Shown: positions 7,477-16,461, counted from the first letter of the stretch. The stretch is 64,000 nucleotides of DNA from Aquimarina acroporae (GCF_023195925.1 NZ_JALPRE010000003.1:248001-312000), one strand, 5' to 3'. Numbers and translations are program-made. Notes: generated by a model not told the origin, from the letters alone.

Positions 7477-7525
7477 ACAGCCAACGTTTAATATATATGT
7501 CATAACAGGGCAAAATGTTACCTCA
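7477..7525 (-). repeat. Truncated attC-like site 12 at array boundary
   Basis: Starts ACAGCCAAC and continues with the family A left arm (GTTTAATATATATGTC, then ACAGGGCAAAATGTTACC), but the right half is missing. The DNA passes directly into the 3' end of the mutS-like gene at 7528. The preceding cassette was therefore deleted, leaving half its site. Confidence 0.7.
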
Positions 7526-7527
7526 TC

Positions 7528-9303
7528 TTAAGAAGCTACAATCCCCATTTTCTTCAATAAAAAAGAAGCGTTCATATTTTGGCAAATACCGTCTTTAAAT
7601 TTATAGTCAAAATAGAGCTCGTCATCTACAATTTGAGCGTCAAAAAAACGATTCTTTACCTGGGGTAAATCATTAGCAATTTCACAAAGACTCAAATCAT
7701 GGGTAGCAATAATACCCGTTGCTTTTGCTCCAACCAGGCGTTCTACAAATTTTCGTGATCCCGCAGCTTTGTCTTTGCTATTGGTACCTTTTAAGATCTC
7801 GTCTAGAATAATAAAATACTCATCTTTGTCTAGTGCGTCGACTATTTTTTTGAGCTGTGTCAACTCTGAAAAGAAATACGAAGCATCATCGCTCAAGGAG
7901 TCTGAGGTGCGCATACTCGAGATAAGTTTAATAGGTCGGTACTCACACGACTTTGCGCAGACCGGTAAGCCTATGTTAGACATCATAATCTGTAGAGCAA
8001 TAGTTCGTAAAAACGTACTTTTACCCGCCATATTGGCTCCTGTAATAATCAAGAATTGTTCCTGGTCTATAACAATATCATTATCAACTCGTTTTTTAGT
8101 CTGTAACATGGGGTGCCCCAACTGTTGTGCTTTGATAACTATATTTTCTGAAGTGATTTGCGGGTATACATAGTCAGGATGATTAAAAACAAAGTTTCCT
8201 AATGAATTATAGGCATCAAAAAAGGCAATTACCTCAAACCATTGGTCTACCTTACTGTGGTTTTTGGTAATCCATTGTTCTATTCGACTACTTTGTAGTA
8301 TATCCCATAAAAATAATCCGTTGGCCAACACCCCAAACATCATATTATTACGTTGGTCAAAGGCATTAAGAATGCTCGCAAACTGTTTTAGAGTCTGTGA
8401 TGCTTTTTCACCTTCTCGTCTTACCAATTGTTGTTTTTCTTTTAACAAAGCAGACTCAAAAGTGGTACTTTCTATTTTGTCTACCAGTTTGTAATATTGT
8501 TCAAAAGTATCTTTTACCTTGCTGGCATCATTGTATAAAGCATTGATTTTTTTGAGCTTTGTCCCGGTAATAGCAAGTCCTACAAAAAACCACAAAACAA
8601 ATCCTTGAAAAGTTATGATATCTAAGAACAACAGTATGATCATAACTAAGGATATTCCTGAAATGACCATAGGGAGTTTACTCATGATTTTAGGAACAAA
8701 AGGCACATAGTTCTGGAACCATTTTTGAATATTACCAATAGGCACCGTAACATCGACCAAAGAAGCGGTAGCTGCAAAATCCTGTCGCCATTCTGCCAGT
8801 TCTGCTATGTTTTGAATCGCTTTTTGCTTTTTTTCAATCGAATCGATAGTATTGGCTGTTAGTATTTGAGCTAGAGTACTTTTTCCAGCCAAAGTTGTAG
8901 TACGGTTAGCATACTGAAAGAAAGATCGATCGCCAAATAAATCGATATCATGACTGAAGTAATGCGAAGGATTAATAAATTCTCTACCCTCAGAAAGATT
9001 GCTAATATCACCATCGAAAACATCGAGCTCGAGTTGGTTAATACTTATTAGTTTCTCGAGTTTGTTTTTGATATAGGTTAAATCGGTATGCCTGTTAACC
9101 AGAAATATAAAAAGAACAATTCCAACAACAGTTCCACCCACCATGATTTGAGTATTGGGATATCCAAAATACAATACATTCACAATACCCAGAAAAACCA
9201 GTAAACGAATGGTGCTTGATACAGCCAGTTGCTTTTTTACCTTTTTTAGTGCTACTTGATGTTGCGCAATTTGCGCACTATAAAATTCTTGAGGGTTACT
9301 CAT
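7528..9303 (-). CDS. MutS-family ATPase, membrane-anchored
   Basis: A 591-residue protein with the MutS domain V ATPase at its C-terminus: Walker A ITGANMAGKST near residue 418, Walker B FIILDEI near 500, and the ATHD switch near 535. It lacks the mismatch-recognition N-terminal domain. Instead it has hydrophobic segments near residues 30-70 and 210-245, probably a membrane anchor, then a core-helix region. This layout fits MutS-related proteins of Bacteroidetes that are not the replication mismatch-repair MutS, and their role is unknown. Its 3' end borders the cassette array with no spacer. Confidence 0.85.
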   Translation of the reverse strand: MSNPQEFYSAQIAQHQVALKKVKKQLAVSSTIRLLVFLGIVNVLYFGYPNTQIMVGGTVVGIVLFIFLVNRHTDLTYIKNKLEKLISINQLELDVFDGDISNLSEGREFINPSHYFSHDIDLFGDRSFFQYANRTTTLAGKSTLAQILTANTIDSIEKKQKAIQNIAELAEWRQDFAATASLVDVTVPIGNIQKWFQNYVPFVPKIMSKLPMVISGISLVMIILLFLDIITFQGFVLWFFVGLAITGTKLKKINALYNDASKVKDTFEQYYKLVDKIESTTFESALLKEKQQLVRREGEKASQTLKQFASILNAFDQRNNMMFGVLANGLFLWDILQSSRIEQWITKNHSKVDQWFEVIAFFDAYNSLGNFVFNHPDYVYPQITSENIVIKAQQLGHPMLQTKKRVDNDIVIDQEQFLIITGANMAGKSTFLRTIALQIMMSNIGLPVCAKSCEYRPIKLISSMRTSDSLSDDASYFFSELTQLKKIVDALDKDEYFIILDEILKGTNSKDKAAGSRKFVERLVGAKATGIIATHDLSLCEIANDLPQVKNRFFDAQIVDDELYFDYKFKDGICQNMNASFLLKKMGIVAS

Positions 9304-9376
9304 TCTAATAGTTTAATTATATACTTGAGAAGGGGCAGAAAGCGTAAATATAATTGTATTACTGCTTTTTAAAGAA

Positions 9377-9733
9377 CTATAACTGTTCTAATTCTTGTTT
9401 TAACTTTTTGGTTAGGCTGTTAACAACCAAATCATAGGAGTGATCTATGAGTTCATGTAACATTTGTGAGGTAAGACCTCCTGTAAAATCTACAGTGTTC
9501 CAGTGTTTTTTATTCATGTGATATCCTGGGGTAATCTCGGGGTGATACTCTCTTAACTCCAGCGATCGCTCAGGGTCACATTTTAGATTCACACTGAAAG
9601 GGATACGTTCCAGACCAGTTATTGCAAATATTTTACCCATTACCTTAAATACCAATGTATGCTCGTCGAAGGGGAATTCTTCGGTTACTCCTTTTTTGGC
9701 CAGACAATATGTTCTAAAAACTTCTACGTTCAT
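9377..9733 (-). CDS. MmcQ/YjbR family DNA-binding protein
   Basis: A 118-residue protein matching the MmcQ/YjbR family in length and sequence: an N-terminal helix (VEVFRTYCLAKKGVTEEFPF), VFKVMGKIFA, then NLKCDPERSLELRE and GYHMNKKHWNTV. The family has a double-wing CyaY-like fold and is thought to bind DNA. The start codon overlaps the stop of the upstream acetyltransferase by 4 bp, so the two are translationally coupled. Confidence 0.9.
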   Translation of the reverse strand: MNVEVFRTYCLAKKGVTEEFPFDEHTLVFKVMGKIFAITGLERIPFSVNLKCDPERSLELREYHPEITPGYHMNKKHWNTVDFTGGLTSQMLHELIDHSYDLVVNSLTKKLKQELEQL

Positions 9734-10143
9734 TTTTGTTGGGTTACTAATTTAGACATCCATCGTGAGGGGTATTGTAATGCTTCAAACCCAAATTGTT
9801 GATACAAACCATGAGCATCATGAGTGCCTAGCATCCATCTTCCTACCTCTTGCAAATCGGGATGAGAAGTAATAGTATACATTAATTGTTTAGAATATCC
9901 TTTTCCTCGATGCTCTTCGAGAATAAATACATCCATCAAATAGGCAAAAACTGTATAATCGGTTAGTATTCTGGCAAAACCAATTTGGTTTCCGTCTAGA
10001 TATACTCCAAAATTAAGGCAATTTTCGATGGTGGTTTGTATTTGTGTTTTAGTCCTGCCTTTGGCCCAGTAGGACCTATTCAGAAATTCATGTATCACAT
10101 CAATATCCAATTTATTAGGATCTGTCGAAATAACAATACTCAT
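9730..10143 (-). CDS. GNAT-family N-acetyltransferase
   Basis: A 137-residue single-domain acetyltransferase. The acetyl-CoA-binding signature is EEHRGKGYSKQLM (about residues 81-93) and the C-terminal strand-helix GLYQQFGFEALQYPSRWM is typical. Substrate unknown. It overlaps both neighbours by 1-4 bp, in a tight set with the MmcQ/YjbR gene and the DUF4230 gene. Confidence 0.88.
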   Translation of the reverse strand: MSIVISTDPNKLDIDVIHEFLNRSYWAKGRTKTQIQTTIENCLNFGVYLDGNQIGFARILTDYTVFAYLMDVFILEEHRGKGYSKQLMYTITSHPDLQEVGRWMLGTHDAHGLYQQFGFEALQYPSRWMSKLVTQQK

Positions 10144-10763
10144 TAATCTTCTAACCGTTTTTTGTCGTCATTATTGTCTTCAATTTCCAGAGCCGAATAA
10201 TCTAAGGTCCATCCTATAGATTCTGCTAGTGTTTCCATCAAGGAGATAGCCATAAGGGCTTCTTTTCTGGCGGCTTCCATTAAACCACTCTGTGGGATTT
10301 TATCTTTTATAAATTGCTTGGCTTCTTTATTAAGCTCAGTGAGATCACCAGAGGTAAATGGGTTGAGCCATCCTTCTTTTTTATCGTAGTACTTAAAGTC
10401 GGTCTCTATCGTTAATAGTTTGGGTTGTGGGAATTGTGAAAGGATAATACGCTTTTTCTTGGTATCGCTTTCCATTTTAACTTTAGAAAGATCAAATCCA
10501 ACATAAGCTTTTGCATCAATTAGAATTAATGCTTTTTTGGTTCCGGTTAAAAGACTGAAAAACTTCTCTTTTACACTTTCATAATGATAAATCTCGGCAA
10601 AATCTCCTTCTACAGTGACCAGTTTGCAAACCGTTTTAATCTTTTCCATAAGAATGGTCGATTGTGTTTTAACAGCCGACCTTTTTTTGGCCATAGTAAA
10701 CCTACTAAAAACAAAGTAGGCTAGGATTGCACCTCCTAAAAGCCCAATAAATAATAGCTCCAT
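10143..10763 (-). CDS. DUF4230 domain protein
   Basis: A 206-residue protein with one N-terminal transmembrane segment (LLFIGLLGGAILAYFVFSRF) followed by a domain of the DUF4230 type (KLVTVEGDFAEIYHYE, then KKALILIDAKAYVGFDLSKV). Its function is unknown. It is probably anchored in the inner membrane. The stop codon region touches the start of the downstream acetyltransferase. Confidence 0.8.
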   Translation of the reverse strand: MELLFIGLLGGAILAYFVFSRFTMAKKRSAVKTQSTILMEKIKTVCKLVTVEGDFAEIYHYESVKEKFFSLLTGTKKALILIDAKAYVGFDLSKVKMESDTKKKRIILSQFPQPKLLTIETDFKYYDKKEGWLNPFTSGDLTELNKEAKQFIKDKIPQSGLMEAARKEALMAISLMETLAESIGWTLDYSALEIEDNNDDKKRLED

Positions 10764-10807
10764 GGGGTAAAGATATAAAATATTGGGTGAGAAATATGGT
10801 TCCTAGA

Positions 10808-11158
10808 TTAATTAGAAACTATAGAAAATCCTTCCCCTTCTAGTAGAGCCTGATGTTTTTTATCAACGGTTACCGTATATACCGTAAGACCTGGGCAACC
10901 ACAAGCAGCACAGGCCATGATATCTTTGGCTTCTTCTTTGTAGTTGATGAGTTCAATATTTAAGCTGGAGAGATAATTGGTCATTTTTTCTTCTCGGGAG
11001 TTTCCTGCGAATTGAATCCATGGTTCTTCACATTGATTAGGATCGATTTTAAGAGCTACCTGATCTTGATTTGTCGACGCCTTTTCATTTGTATCTTCTC
11101 CATTACAGGAATATGTAAAAATGGCTAAAAATGCAACATAAATAATTGATAGTTTCAT
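10808..11158 (-). CDS. Small Cys-rich lipoprotein
   Basis: A 116-residue protein with a lipoprotein signal (IYVAFLAIFTYSC, acylated Cys near residue 18). The C-terminal half contains MACAACGCPG, a cluster of four cysteines that could form disulfides or bind metal, and ends in a beta strand-helix unit (TVYTVTVDKKHQALLEGEGF). Not recognised beyond that. Confidence 0.75.
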   Translation of the reverse strand: MKLSIIYVAFLAIFTYSCNGEDTNEKASTNQDQVALKIDPNQCEEPWIQFAGNSREEKMTNYLSSLNIELINYKEEAKDIMACAACGCPGLTVYTVTVDKKHQALLEGEGFSIVSN

Positions 11159-11228
11159 ATTTGAAAGCTTTATATGTTAGATGTATTAAAATAAAAAAGG
11201 TTGCGCAAAAACATAAGATGTAAATTTG

Positions 11229-11993
11229 CTAAAGAATGGCATATAATAATGGTTTGCTGGGTGAGGCATCGTTCTCAAAAGAAGCGATCTGAAGATTTAA
11301 AAAATATTCACCGTCTGCAATGTGATTTTCAACATAGATGAGTTCTGTAATCGTTGCATGAAATCTAATTTCATGGGGGTAGTTCCAAAAAGCTTTGTGA
11401 GCTACCAATTTACCTTCGTCTTTTTCTTTATCTACCGACGGCAGATCAATAAGCAAATGTTCTATACCTATTTCTTTAATATAAACTGCGGCTTTTTCGG
11501 TAAGATAAGGCCAATTGGTATGAGAATACTGTTGCTTGATTTTGGTTTTAGGGTTAGGTGATGTACGAATCACCAACGCCTTATTGGTAGTTGAAGTAAG
11601 AGCTTTTTCTAAAAGTTCTTTTGTAATTACCCAATCTTCATCTTGTTGTATGGGGTGCAAGGTGATGACTTCGGCTTTAAAAAAGAACTGAGTAAGCATT
11701 TTATTGATACTGTAAAATTCTGAAGTAATGTGCCCTACACATTCGGTATGTGTACCATGACCATGCGGATTAAAATAAATGCTGTTAAAATTGGTTGAAG
11801 CACCTTCACTTACTTTTCCGACCCAGTCGCCATCAACCACTGGTGTGATTTTAGGTGCATCGATATACCAGGCATTCACATTGTCTTCAGAAGCTCTTAA
11901 AGGTATAGAAATATCTAAGGGCTTAGATAAGTCAATTTTATAGTCTTTTTCCTGATAGCGTATCGTTGTGATCATATAGTATATGGCTTTCAT
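11229..11993 (-). CDS. Cyclase-family (kynurenine formamidase-like) hydrolase
   Basis: A 254-residue member of the cyclase family (PF04199), metal-dependent amide hydrolases that include kynurenine formamidase. The metal-binding motif HGHGTHTE is near residues 78-85, and IDLPSVDKEKDEGKLVAHKAF holds further conserved acidic and His residues. The substrate cannot be told from sequence. A second methionine at 11975 (MITTIRYQ) is an equally good start. It stands alone, with no tryptophan-catabolism genes nearby. Confidence 0.85.
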   Translation of the reverse strand: MKAIYYMITTIRYQEKDYKIDLSKPLDISIPLRASEDNVNAWYIDAPKITPVVDGDWVGKVSEGASTNFNSIYFNPHGHGTHTECVGHITSEFYSINKMLTQFFFKAEVITLHPIQQDEDWVITKELLEKALTSTTNKALVIRTSPNPKTKIKQQYSHTNWPYLTEKAAVYIKEIGIEHLLIDLPSVDKEKDEGKLVAHKAFWNYPHEIRFHATITELIYVENHIADGEYFLNLQIASFENDASPSKPLLYAIL

Positions 11994-12102
11994 TGCAACA
12001 ACAAAGGAATAGCTTTTATTGTTTCGAAAGCGTTGTGTTTATTTATGTTATTTTTATTGGTTTTGAAGTCATACTTTTCAAGCGTGGTTCAGAATTGAGA
12101 TC

Positions 12103-13236
12103 CTAGCTTAAATTTACTAAGAAAAGATCACTCGCAATACCATCACTTAAAAACTTTCCTTTTTTTGTGACATAAAGCCGATCACCGTCTAGAAATAATA
12201 AGTGTTCTTTGATATGATGTTGAGCTTGTTGTAAAAGGTACTCGAGATACTTTTTTCCAAATTCTGATACTATTTTTTGAAGTGAAACTCCCCACATAGT
12301 CCTTAAACCGGTCATTATATACTCATTGTAGCGATCTGTAGTGGTTAAGGTTTCAACTTCGTTTGGAAGCTGATCTTGTTGTAAAGCTTGAATATATTTG
12401 CTGTTGTTGGCTATATTCCAACTTCGATGAAGCCCATCATATGAATGGGCAGATGGTCCAATGCCTAGATATGATTTTCCTTGCCAGTAGGCGGTGTTGT
12501 TTTTACTGTGAAACCCCGGTTTACCAAAGTTCGACAGTTCATAGTGTTCAAATCCTTCGAGGGCCAAATATTCTATTAAAACTTCAAAGTGTTGTTGAGC
12601 CAAATCATCATCTACCGGAGCGATTTCTCCTTTTTCTATTAATTTAGGTAAGGCAGTGTTAGGCTCTACGGTAAGGGCATAGCAAGAGATATGAGGTATC
12701 CCAAAATTTAAAGCCTTAGTTATATTTTCTTTCCATCGATCTATCGACATATTTGGGATACCATAAATAAGATCAATAGATATGTTGTTAAACAATTGAG
12801 TAGCGAGAGATAGACACTGCTCTGCTTCTTGAGCATCATGTGCTCGATTCATCATTTGAAGGTCTTCTTCAAAAAAGGATTGAATTCCTATACTTAGTCG
12901 ATTTACGTTACTATTTGCGAGTACCTGTATTTTTGGTTCAGAAAGATCATCAGGATTGGCTTCAATAGTAATTTCTGGGTGTTGAACGACTTGGTAGTGT
13001 GTATAAATAGTATCAATAATAGAGGTAAGTTCTGCAATTGATAAAACCGAAGGGGTTCCCCCACCAAAGTATATGGTTTCTATGCTTGTATTTTCCATTT
13101 CAGACTTACGAAGTATAATCTCTTTAATAAGTGCATCAAGCATATCATCTTTTTTCTTTAAGGAAGTAGAAAAATGAAAATCACAGTAATGACAGGCCTG
13201 TTTGCAAAAAGGAATATGTATATAGATACCAGACAA
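12103..13236 (-). CDS. hemW: HemW-like radical SAM heme chaperone
   Basis: A 377-residue radical SAM protein of the HemW branch (formerly annotated as oxygen-independent coproporphyrinogen oxidase). The cluster motif is CKQACHYCDFH at residues 11-21, followed by the SAM-binding IYFGGGTPSVL. The CxxxCxxC plus F/H pattern and the length agree with HemW, which binds heme and transfers it to acceptor proteins, rather than with HemN. The next gene upstream starts only a few bases away. Confidence 0.92.
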   Translation of the reverse strand: MSGIYIHIPFCKQACHYCDFHFSTSLKKKDDMLDALIKEIILRKSEMENTSIETIYFGGGTPSVLSIAELTSIIDTIYTHYQVVQHPEITIEANPDDLSEPKIQVLANSNVNRLSIGIQSFFEEDLQMMNRAHDAQEAEQCLSLATQLFNNISIDLIYGIPNMSIDRWKENITKALNFGIPHISCYALTVEPNTALPKLIEKGEIAPVDDDLAQQHFEVLIEYLALEGFEHYELSNFGKPGFHSKNNTAYWQGKSYLGIGPSAHSYDGLHRSWNIANNSKYIQALQQDQLPNEVETLTTTDRYNEYIMTGLRTMWGVSLQKIVSEFGKKYLEYLLQQAQHHIKEHLLFLDGDRLYVTKKGKFLSDGIASDLFLVNLS

Positions 13237-13237
13237 C

Positions 13238-13465
13238 TTAGTTTGTACTTGTGTTGGAGAACTTCGGATTGAACTCTCGTTTAATTATAATTCTTCTTTT
13301 AAAAGCTAAAAATATAGAATACCCTACAAAAGTAAATATGAACACTATCAAAAACCATATGATTTTGTTGTTTTTAGACTTAAATCTGGTATTATAAATT
13401 TCTTTAAAAAAGAAATAACAAAAGATGATTCGTAAAATCCAAATTTGCCAATACTCCGAAATCAT
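13238..13465 (-). CDS. Small membrane protein
   Basis: A 75-residue protein with two hydrophobic segments (IWILRIIFCYFFFKEIY and IIWFLIVFIFTFVGYSIFL) and a basic C-terminal tail. It overlaps the end of ruvC by 4 bp and ends 1 bp before hemW, so it is part of a ruvC-hemW unit. Family not recognised. Confidence 0.7.
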   Translation of the reverse strand: MISEYWQIWILRIIFCYFFFKEIYNTRFKSKNNKIIWFLIVFIFTFVGYSIFLAFKRRIIIKREFNPKFSNTSTN

Positions 13466-14019
13466 TTTTTAATTCTCCCTTCGTTTTGTTTTACAAAGGC
13501 AGCCCATCCGGTATAACTTTTTCCAACAATATCGGCTCTGCCCATATTATAAAAATGGCATACTGCAGCGGCCAACCCATCTGTAGAATCAAGGTTTTTG
13601 GGTAGGGTTTTAATGTGCAATAAGTTTTGGAGCATTTTGGCTACTTGTTCTTTACTTGCATTCCCATTACCGGTAATGGCCATTTTAATTTTTTTAGGTG
13701 AATATTCGGTAATTGGTACTTCACGACTTAATCCTGCAGCCATAGCGACACCTTGCGCTCGTCCGAGCTTAAGCATAGATTGTACATTTTTACCAAAAAA
13801 AGGAGCTTCGATCGCGATTTCATCTGGGTGATACGTATCTATAAGTTCTACGGTACGCTCAAAAATGAGCTTTAGCTTAAGGTAATGATCATCATATTTG
13901 CCCAATTGTAATTCATTTAATTGCAAAAAGGACATTTTTTTATTTTGAACCTTAATAAGTCCAAACCCCATGATAGTAGTACCGGGATCTATTCCTAATA
14001 TAATTTTTTCGTTATTCAA
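13462..14019 (-). CDS. ruvC: Holliday junction resolvase RuvC
   Basis: A 185-residue RuvC endonuclease that cuts Holliday junctions symmetrically. Catalytic acidic residues are visible in ILGIDPGTT (first Asp), IAIEAPFFGKN (Glu) and the C-terminal DSTDGLAAAVCHFY (Asp pair). Length and motif order are normal. It is followed with a 4-bp overlap by a small membrane protein and hemW. Confidence 0.95.
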   Translation of the reverse strand: MNNEKIILGIDPGTTIMGFGLIKVQNKKMSFLQLNELQLGKYDDHYLKLKLIFERTVELIDTYHPDEIAIEAPFFGKNVQSMLKLGRAQGVAMAAGLSREVPITEYSPKKIKMAITGNGNASKEQVAKMLQNLLHIKTLPKNLDSTDGLAAAVCHFYNMGRADIVGKSYTGWAAFVKQNEGRIKK

Positions 14020-14078
14020 GTGTTACAAGGGAGTTGATATATGCTACAAAACTACGCAAATCATATCTAGCAACCGTA

Positions 14079-14561
14079 TTATTCAATATGAATTACTATA
14101 GGAAGTCTATATTTTGTGGTCACAAATGTACTTCTAGCGTGAGCAGGTTTTATTTTTGGTAATGTTTGAATTCCTGCTTCCAGAATAGCTATGAGATCAG
14201 GAATTTCCGCAGCTACGGTATCTGGTAAATCAAAATCTTCAATGATAATTTGACTATCTTTTGTAATAGTCAAAGGAATCCATATGGTATCTTTCATAGG
14301 TTGCGATACCTGTATTTGTTTTTTTATTAAATGATTGTACAAATGTTTTGTAATGGTGTTTTCAAAACATTGTTCAAGTTCTTTCTCAATTTTACCCCTA
14401 CAAACTGAAAATAATGGAGGTTGATCCACTTCATTCGTGTTTAGGTTTTCCTCCATCTCCTTTACGATATCATCCTTATCTCTTTTTTTGAGTTCAAAGT
14501 TTCTACAAGAACATAAGATGAAAATAATGATGCCAATATAGATAGTGCTTTTATGAATCAT
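14079..14561 (-). CDS. Lipoprotein with TonB-C-terminal-like domain
   Basis: A 160-residue protein with a lipoprotein signal (YIGIIIFILCSC). The rest (WIPLTITKDSQI, then ILEAGIQTLPKIKPAH and TKYRLPIVIHIE) follows the TonB C-terminal fold pattern: a strand, a helix ending in LP.., then a final strand ending in P(I/V)xF/I. In Bacteroidetes such stand-alone domains are common and usually of unknown function. Confidence 0.65.
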   Translation of the reverse strand: MIHKSTIYIGIIIFILCSCRNFELKKRDKDDIVKEMEENLNTNEVDQPPLFSVCRGKIEKELEQCFENTITKHLYNHLIKKQIQVSQPMKDTIWIPLTITKDSQIIIEDFDLPDTVAAEIPDLIAILEAGIQTLPKIKPAHARSTFVTTKYRLPIVIHIE

Positions 14562-14632
14562 TTATCGCAAATTTCTGGTTCACAAGCTACACAATTTTTG
14601 AGAGTTTACATACAAAGTATTGGTATAAAAAA

Positions 14633-16360
14633 CTATACGATTTCGTTTTGTAAATGATCTTTTAGCGATGTGTCTTCTGGGATATTCATTTTTTTCTTTA
14701 AACGTTTTCTAGCCATTTTTACAGCATGGGTAGATACACTAAGTAATTGAGCAGATTCTTTGATAGATAGATTCAATTTCATCAATAAACAATGTCGAAT
14801 ATCGTTCGAGGATAACTCGGGATATCTTGTGTTAATTTGGGCAGTTATTCCTGGGTATTGAGATTCTATTCTATCCTTTAAAACGGTGAGATCAGAGGTA
14901 GAAGAAATAAAGCGTTCTAATCGTTTTTCGGCTTCTACAAGTTCTTCTCGGTTGTTATATTTTATAGCCGAGGATAGATTTTTTTTGATATAACTAAGTT
15001 TGTTTAATCGTTCATTTACCGAGATCATAGTAGCTAAAAACTCTTCTTCTCTACTTTGTAAGTGATGTTCCAGTATTTTCTTTTCATTTTCTTTTAGTTG
15101 TTCAACCTGCTGCTCACTTTTGTGATATTTTTTATAGAGAAAAACCGACAAGAAAACGACTAACATACTAAATAATCCTATAGCAAGAGAAATAATGTAG
15201 AGTTCTTGTTTTTCATTTTTATAAGATAGAATTTCATTATCCTTTGTGAGTAAATCATTCTCGTATTCTTGCTCTAGCAGTTGAATTTTGCCTTCAGATA
15301 TTTTAGATATATCTTCATTTCGATATTCATATAAACTATCAACTAATGCACCATGTTTTTGGTAATATAGACTAGATTTTTCCCAAGATTCCATACGTTT
15401 AAAAATGGCACCTAAATTTTTATAAGCAAATGCTATGTCCATAGGATCATCAGGATTTTTAAGAATAGCATCTTCAAAGTGAACAACAGCTTCGTTGGGG
15501 TTTTCTAGGGAGTTATAAATTTTACCTAATACCAATGCGTTAACGGCAGCATAAGAACTTAATTCAGGCTTTGACTCCAGTAGTCCTTTAGCTTCGAAGG
15601 CATTTTCTAAAGCTATATCATAATTTCCGAGGCTACGATGTGCATCTGCTATAGATGTAAGTATATAACTAATTTCACCGGTTTGTTCAGAGTCTTTGAT
15701 TTTTTCGAGATTTGCACTCCACCAGTTTATTGCTTTTCCATATTCTTTTTTGTCAAAATGTGCCATAGCAAGATTACTATAGAGCTTATATTTTAGATCT
15801 TCCTGAGTGTTAACAATAGAATCTTGTAATAGCTCTTTAGAATATGCCAAAACTTTATCGGGCTCACCTAAAGAAAGATGACAACCCAAAATATTCATCT
15901 TAATAATAAGGGCCATTTTTTTATCACCTCGTTTTAGATTGATCTTATGAGATTTATGAAAATATTTTAATGCCTGATAATGCAAATCTTGATTGGTTAA
16001 AATGGTAGCTTTATTATTATAAATGTAAGAGAGAACAAATTCAAGTTCGGGATGTTTTTGAATGAGCTTTTCTCCTTTTTCAAAAACCACATTGGCACTA
16101 TCATTCATAGAGTTATTCATATAATAAACACCAAGATTTACCAGACCTCGAACTTCTCCTTTGGTATAGTTTACGTGTTTAGATCGTTTAATAAGATTTT
16201 TTAGAACATCTCCATTACCAATAAGATCTTGATTGGCGATTTCAAAAAGACTATCGATTTGCTTGATTTGAAACTCAGAATCAATACTGTTTTGTGCAAA
16301 GCAAATATTACATAGTAATATCCACAATGGGATAAAGGTGAAGTAGGTTAGGCGTTTCAC
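14633..16360 (-). CDS. TPR-HTH transcriptional regulator, membrane-anchored
   Basis: A 575-residue regulator with a signal peptide (residues 1-22), a large TPR solenoid (about 40-350), one transmembrane helix (about 388-408), a coiled coil (410-445) and a C-terminal LuxR-like helix-turn-helix (about 515-575, with LNLSIKESAQLLSVSTHAVKMARKRLKK). The TPR half would lie in the periplasm and the HTH in the cytosol. It is divergent from the GH16/cellulase genes, so control of that locus is likely but inferred. A paralogue with the same layout is at 50942-52846. Confidence 0.82.
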   Translation of the reverse strand: MKRLTYFTFIPLWILLCNICFAQNSIDSEFQIKQIDSLFEIANQDLIGNGDVLKNLIKRSKHVNYTKGEVRGLVNLGVYYMNNSMNDSANVVFEKGEKLIQKHPELEFVLSYIYNNKATILTNQDLHYQALKYFHKSHKINLKRGDKKMALIIKMNILGCHLSLGEPDKVLAYSKELLQDSIVNTQEDLKYKLYSNLAMAHFDKKEYGKAINWWSANLEKIKDSEQTGEISYILTSIADAHRSLGNYDIALENAFEAKGLLESKPELSSYAAVNALVLGKIYNSLENPNEAVVHFEDAILKNPDDPMDIAFAYKNLGAIFKRMESWEKSSLYYQKHGALVDSLYEYRNEDISKISEGKIQLLEQEYENDLLTKDNEILSYKNEKQELYIISLAIGLFSMLVVFLSVFLYKKYHKSEQQVEQLKENEKKILEHHLQSREEEFLATMISVNERLNKLSYIKKNLSSAIKYNNREELVEAEKRLERFISSTSDLTVLKDRIESQYPGITAQINTRYPELSSNDIRHCLLMKLNLSIKESAQLLSVSTHAVKMARKRLKKKMNIPEDTSLKDHLQNEIV

Positions 16361-16442
16361 TTTTTTAGTAGTTAGTTGGACGAATTGTGTGTTACTTTTT
16401 TTAAATAAAAATAGTACGCCGTATGTATTCTTTTTTTTTGCG

Positions 16443-16461
16443 ATGTACCCCTAATGTACCC
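16443..16461. promoter_or_regulatory. 11-bp-phased direct repeat (putative operator)
   Basis: ATGTACCC occurs at 16443-16450 and 16454-16461, one helical turn apart, about 80 bp upstream of the TPR-HTH regulator start. The arrangement suits a dimeric HTH protein bound to one face of the DNA. A similar phased repeat lies beside the second TPR-HTH gene. Confidence 0.45.

Larger units (their letters stand above)
1..7525 (-). mobile_element. Integron-like gene-cassette array, no integrase in window
   Basis: Eleven consecutive units each hold one short minus-strand gene (one unit has none) and are separated by imperfect palindromes that begin with an RYYYAAC-like core and end with a GTTRRRY-like core. 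Within each unit the two terminal cores are reverse complements of each other: GTTAGCAG/CTGCTAAC, GTTACCCGC/GCGGGTAAC, GTTGTAGCTA/TAGCTACAAC, GTTAGGTATTAT/ATAATACCTAAC, and so on. Cores of neighbouring units differ. This pattern is expected if each unit was once a circle whose attC core was split on insertion. Start codons sit 2-20 bp inside one core and several stop codons lie in the other. No tyrosine recombinase is seen; the left end runs off the window. Confidence 0.8.

Noticed and set aside
1281..7520. Possible CRISPR array, from repeated ~20-bp words at intervals
   Set aside because: The repeats are palindromic sites hundreds of bases apart with whole genes between them, not short spacers.
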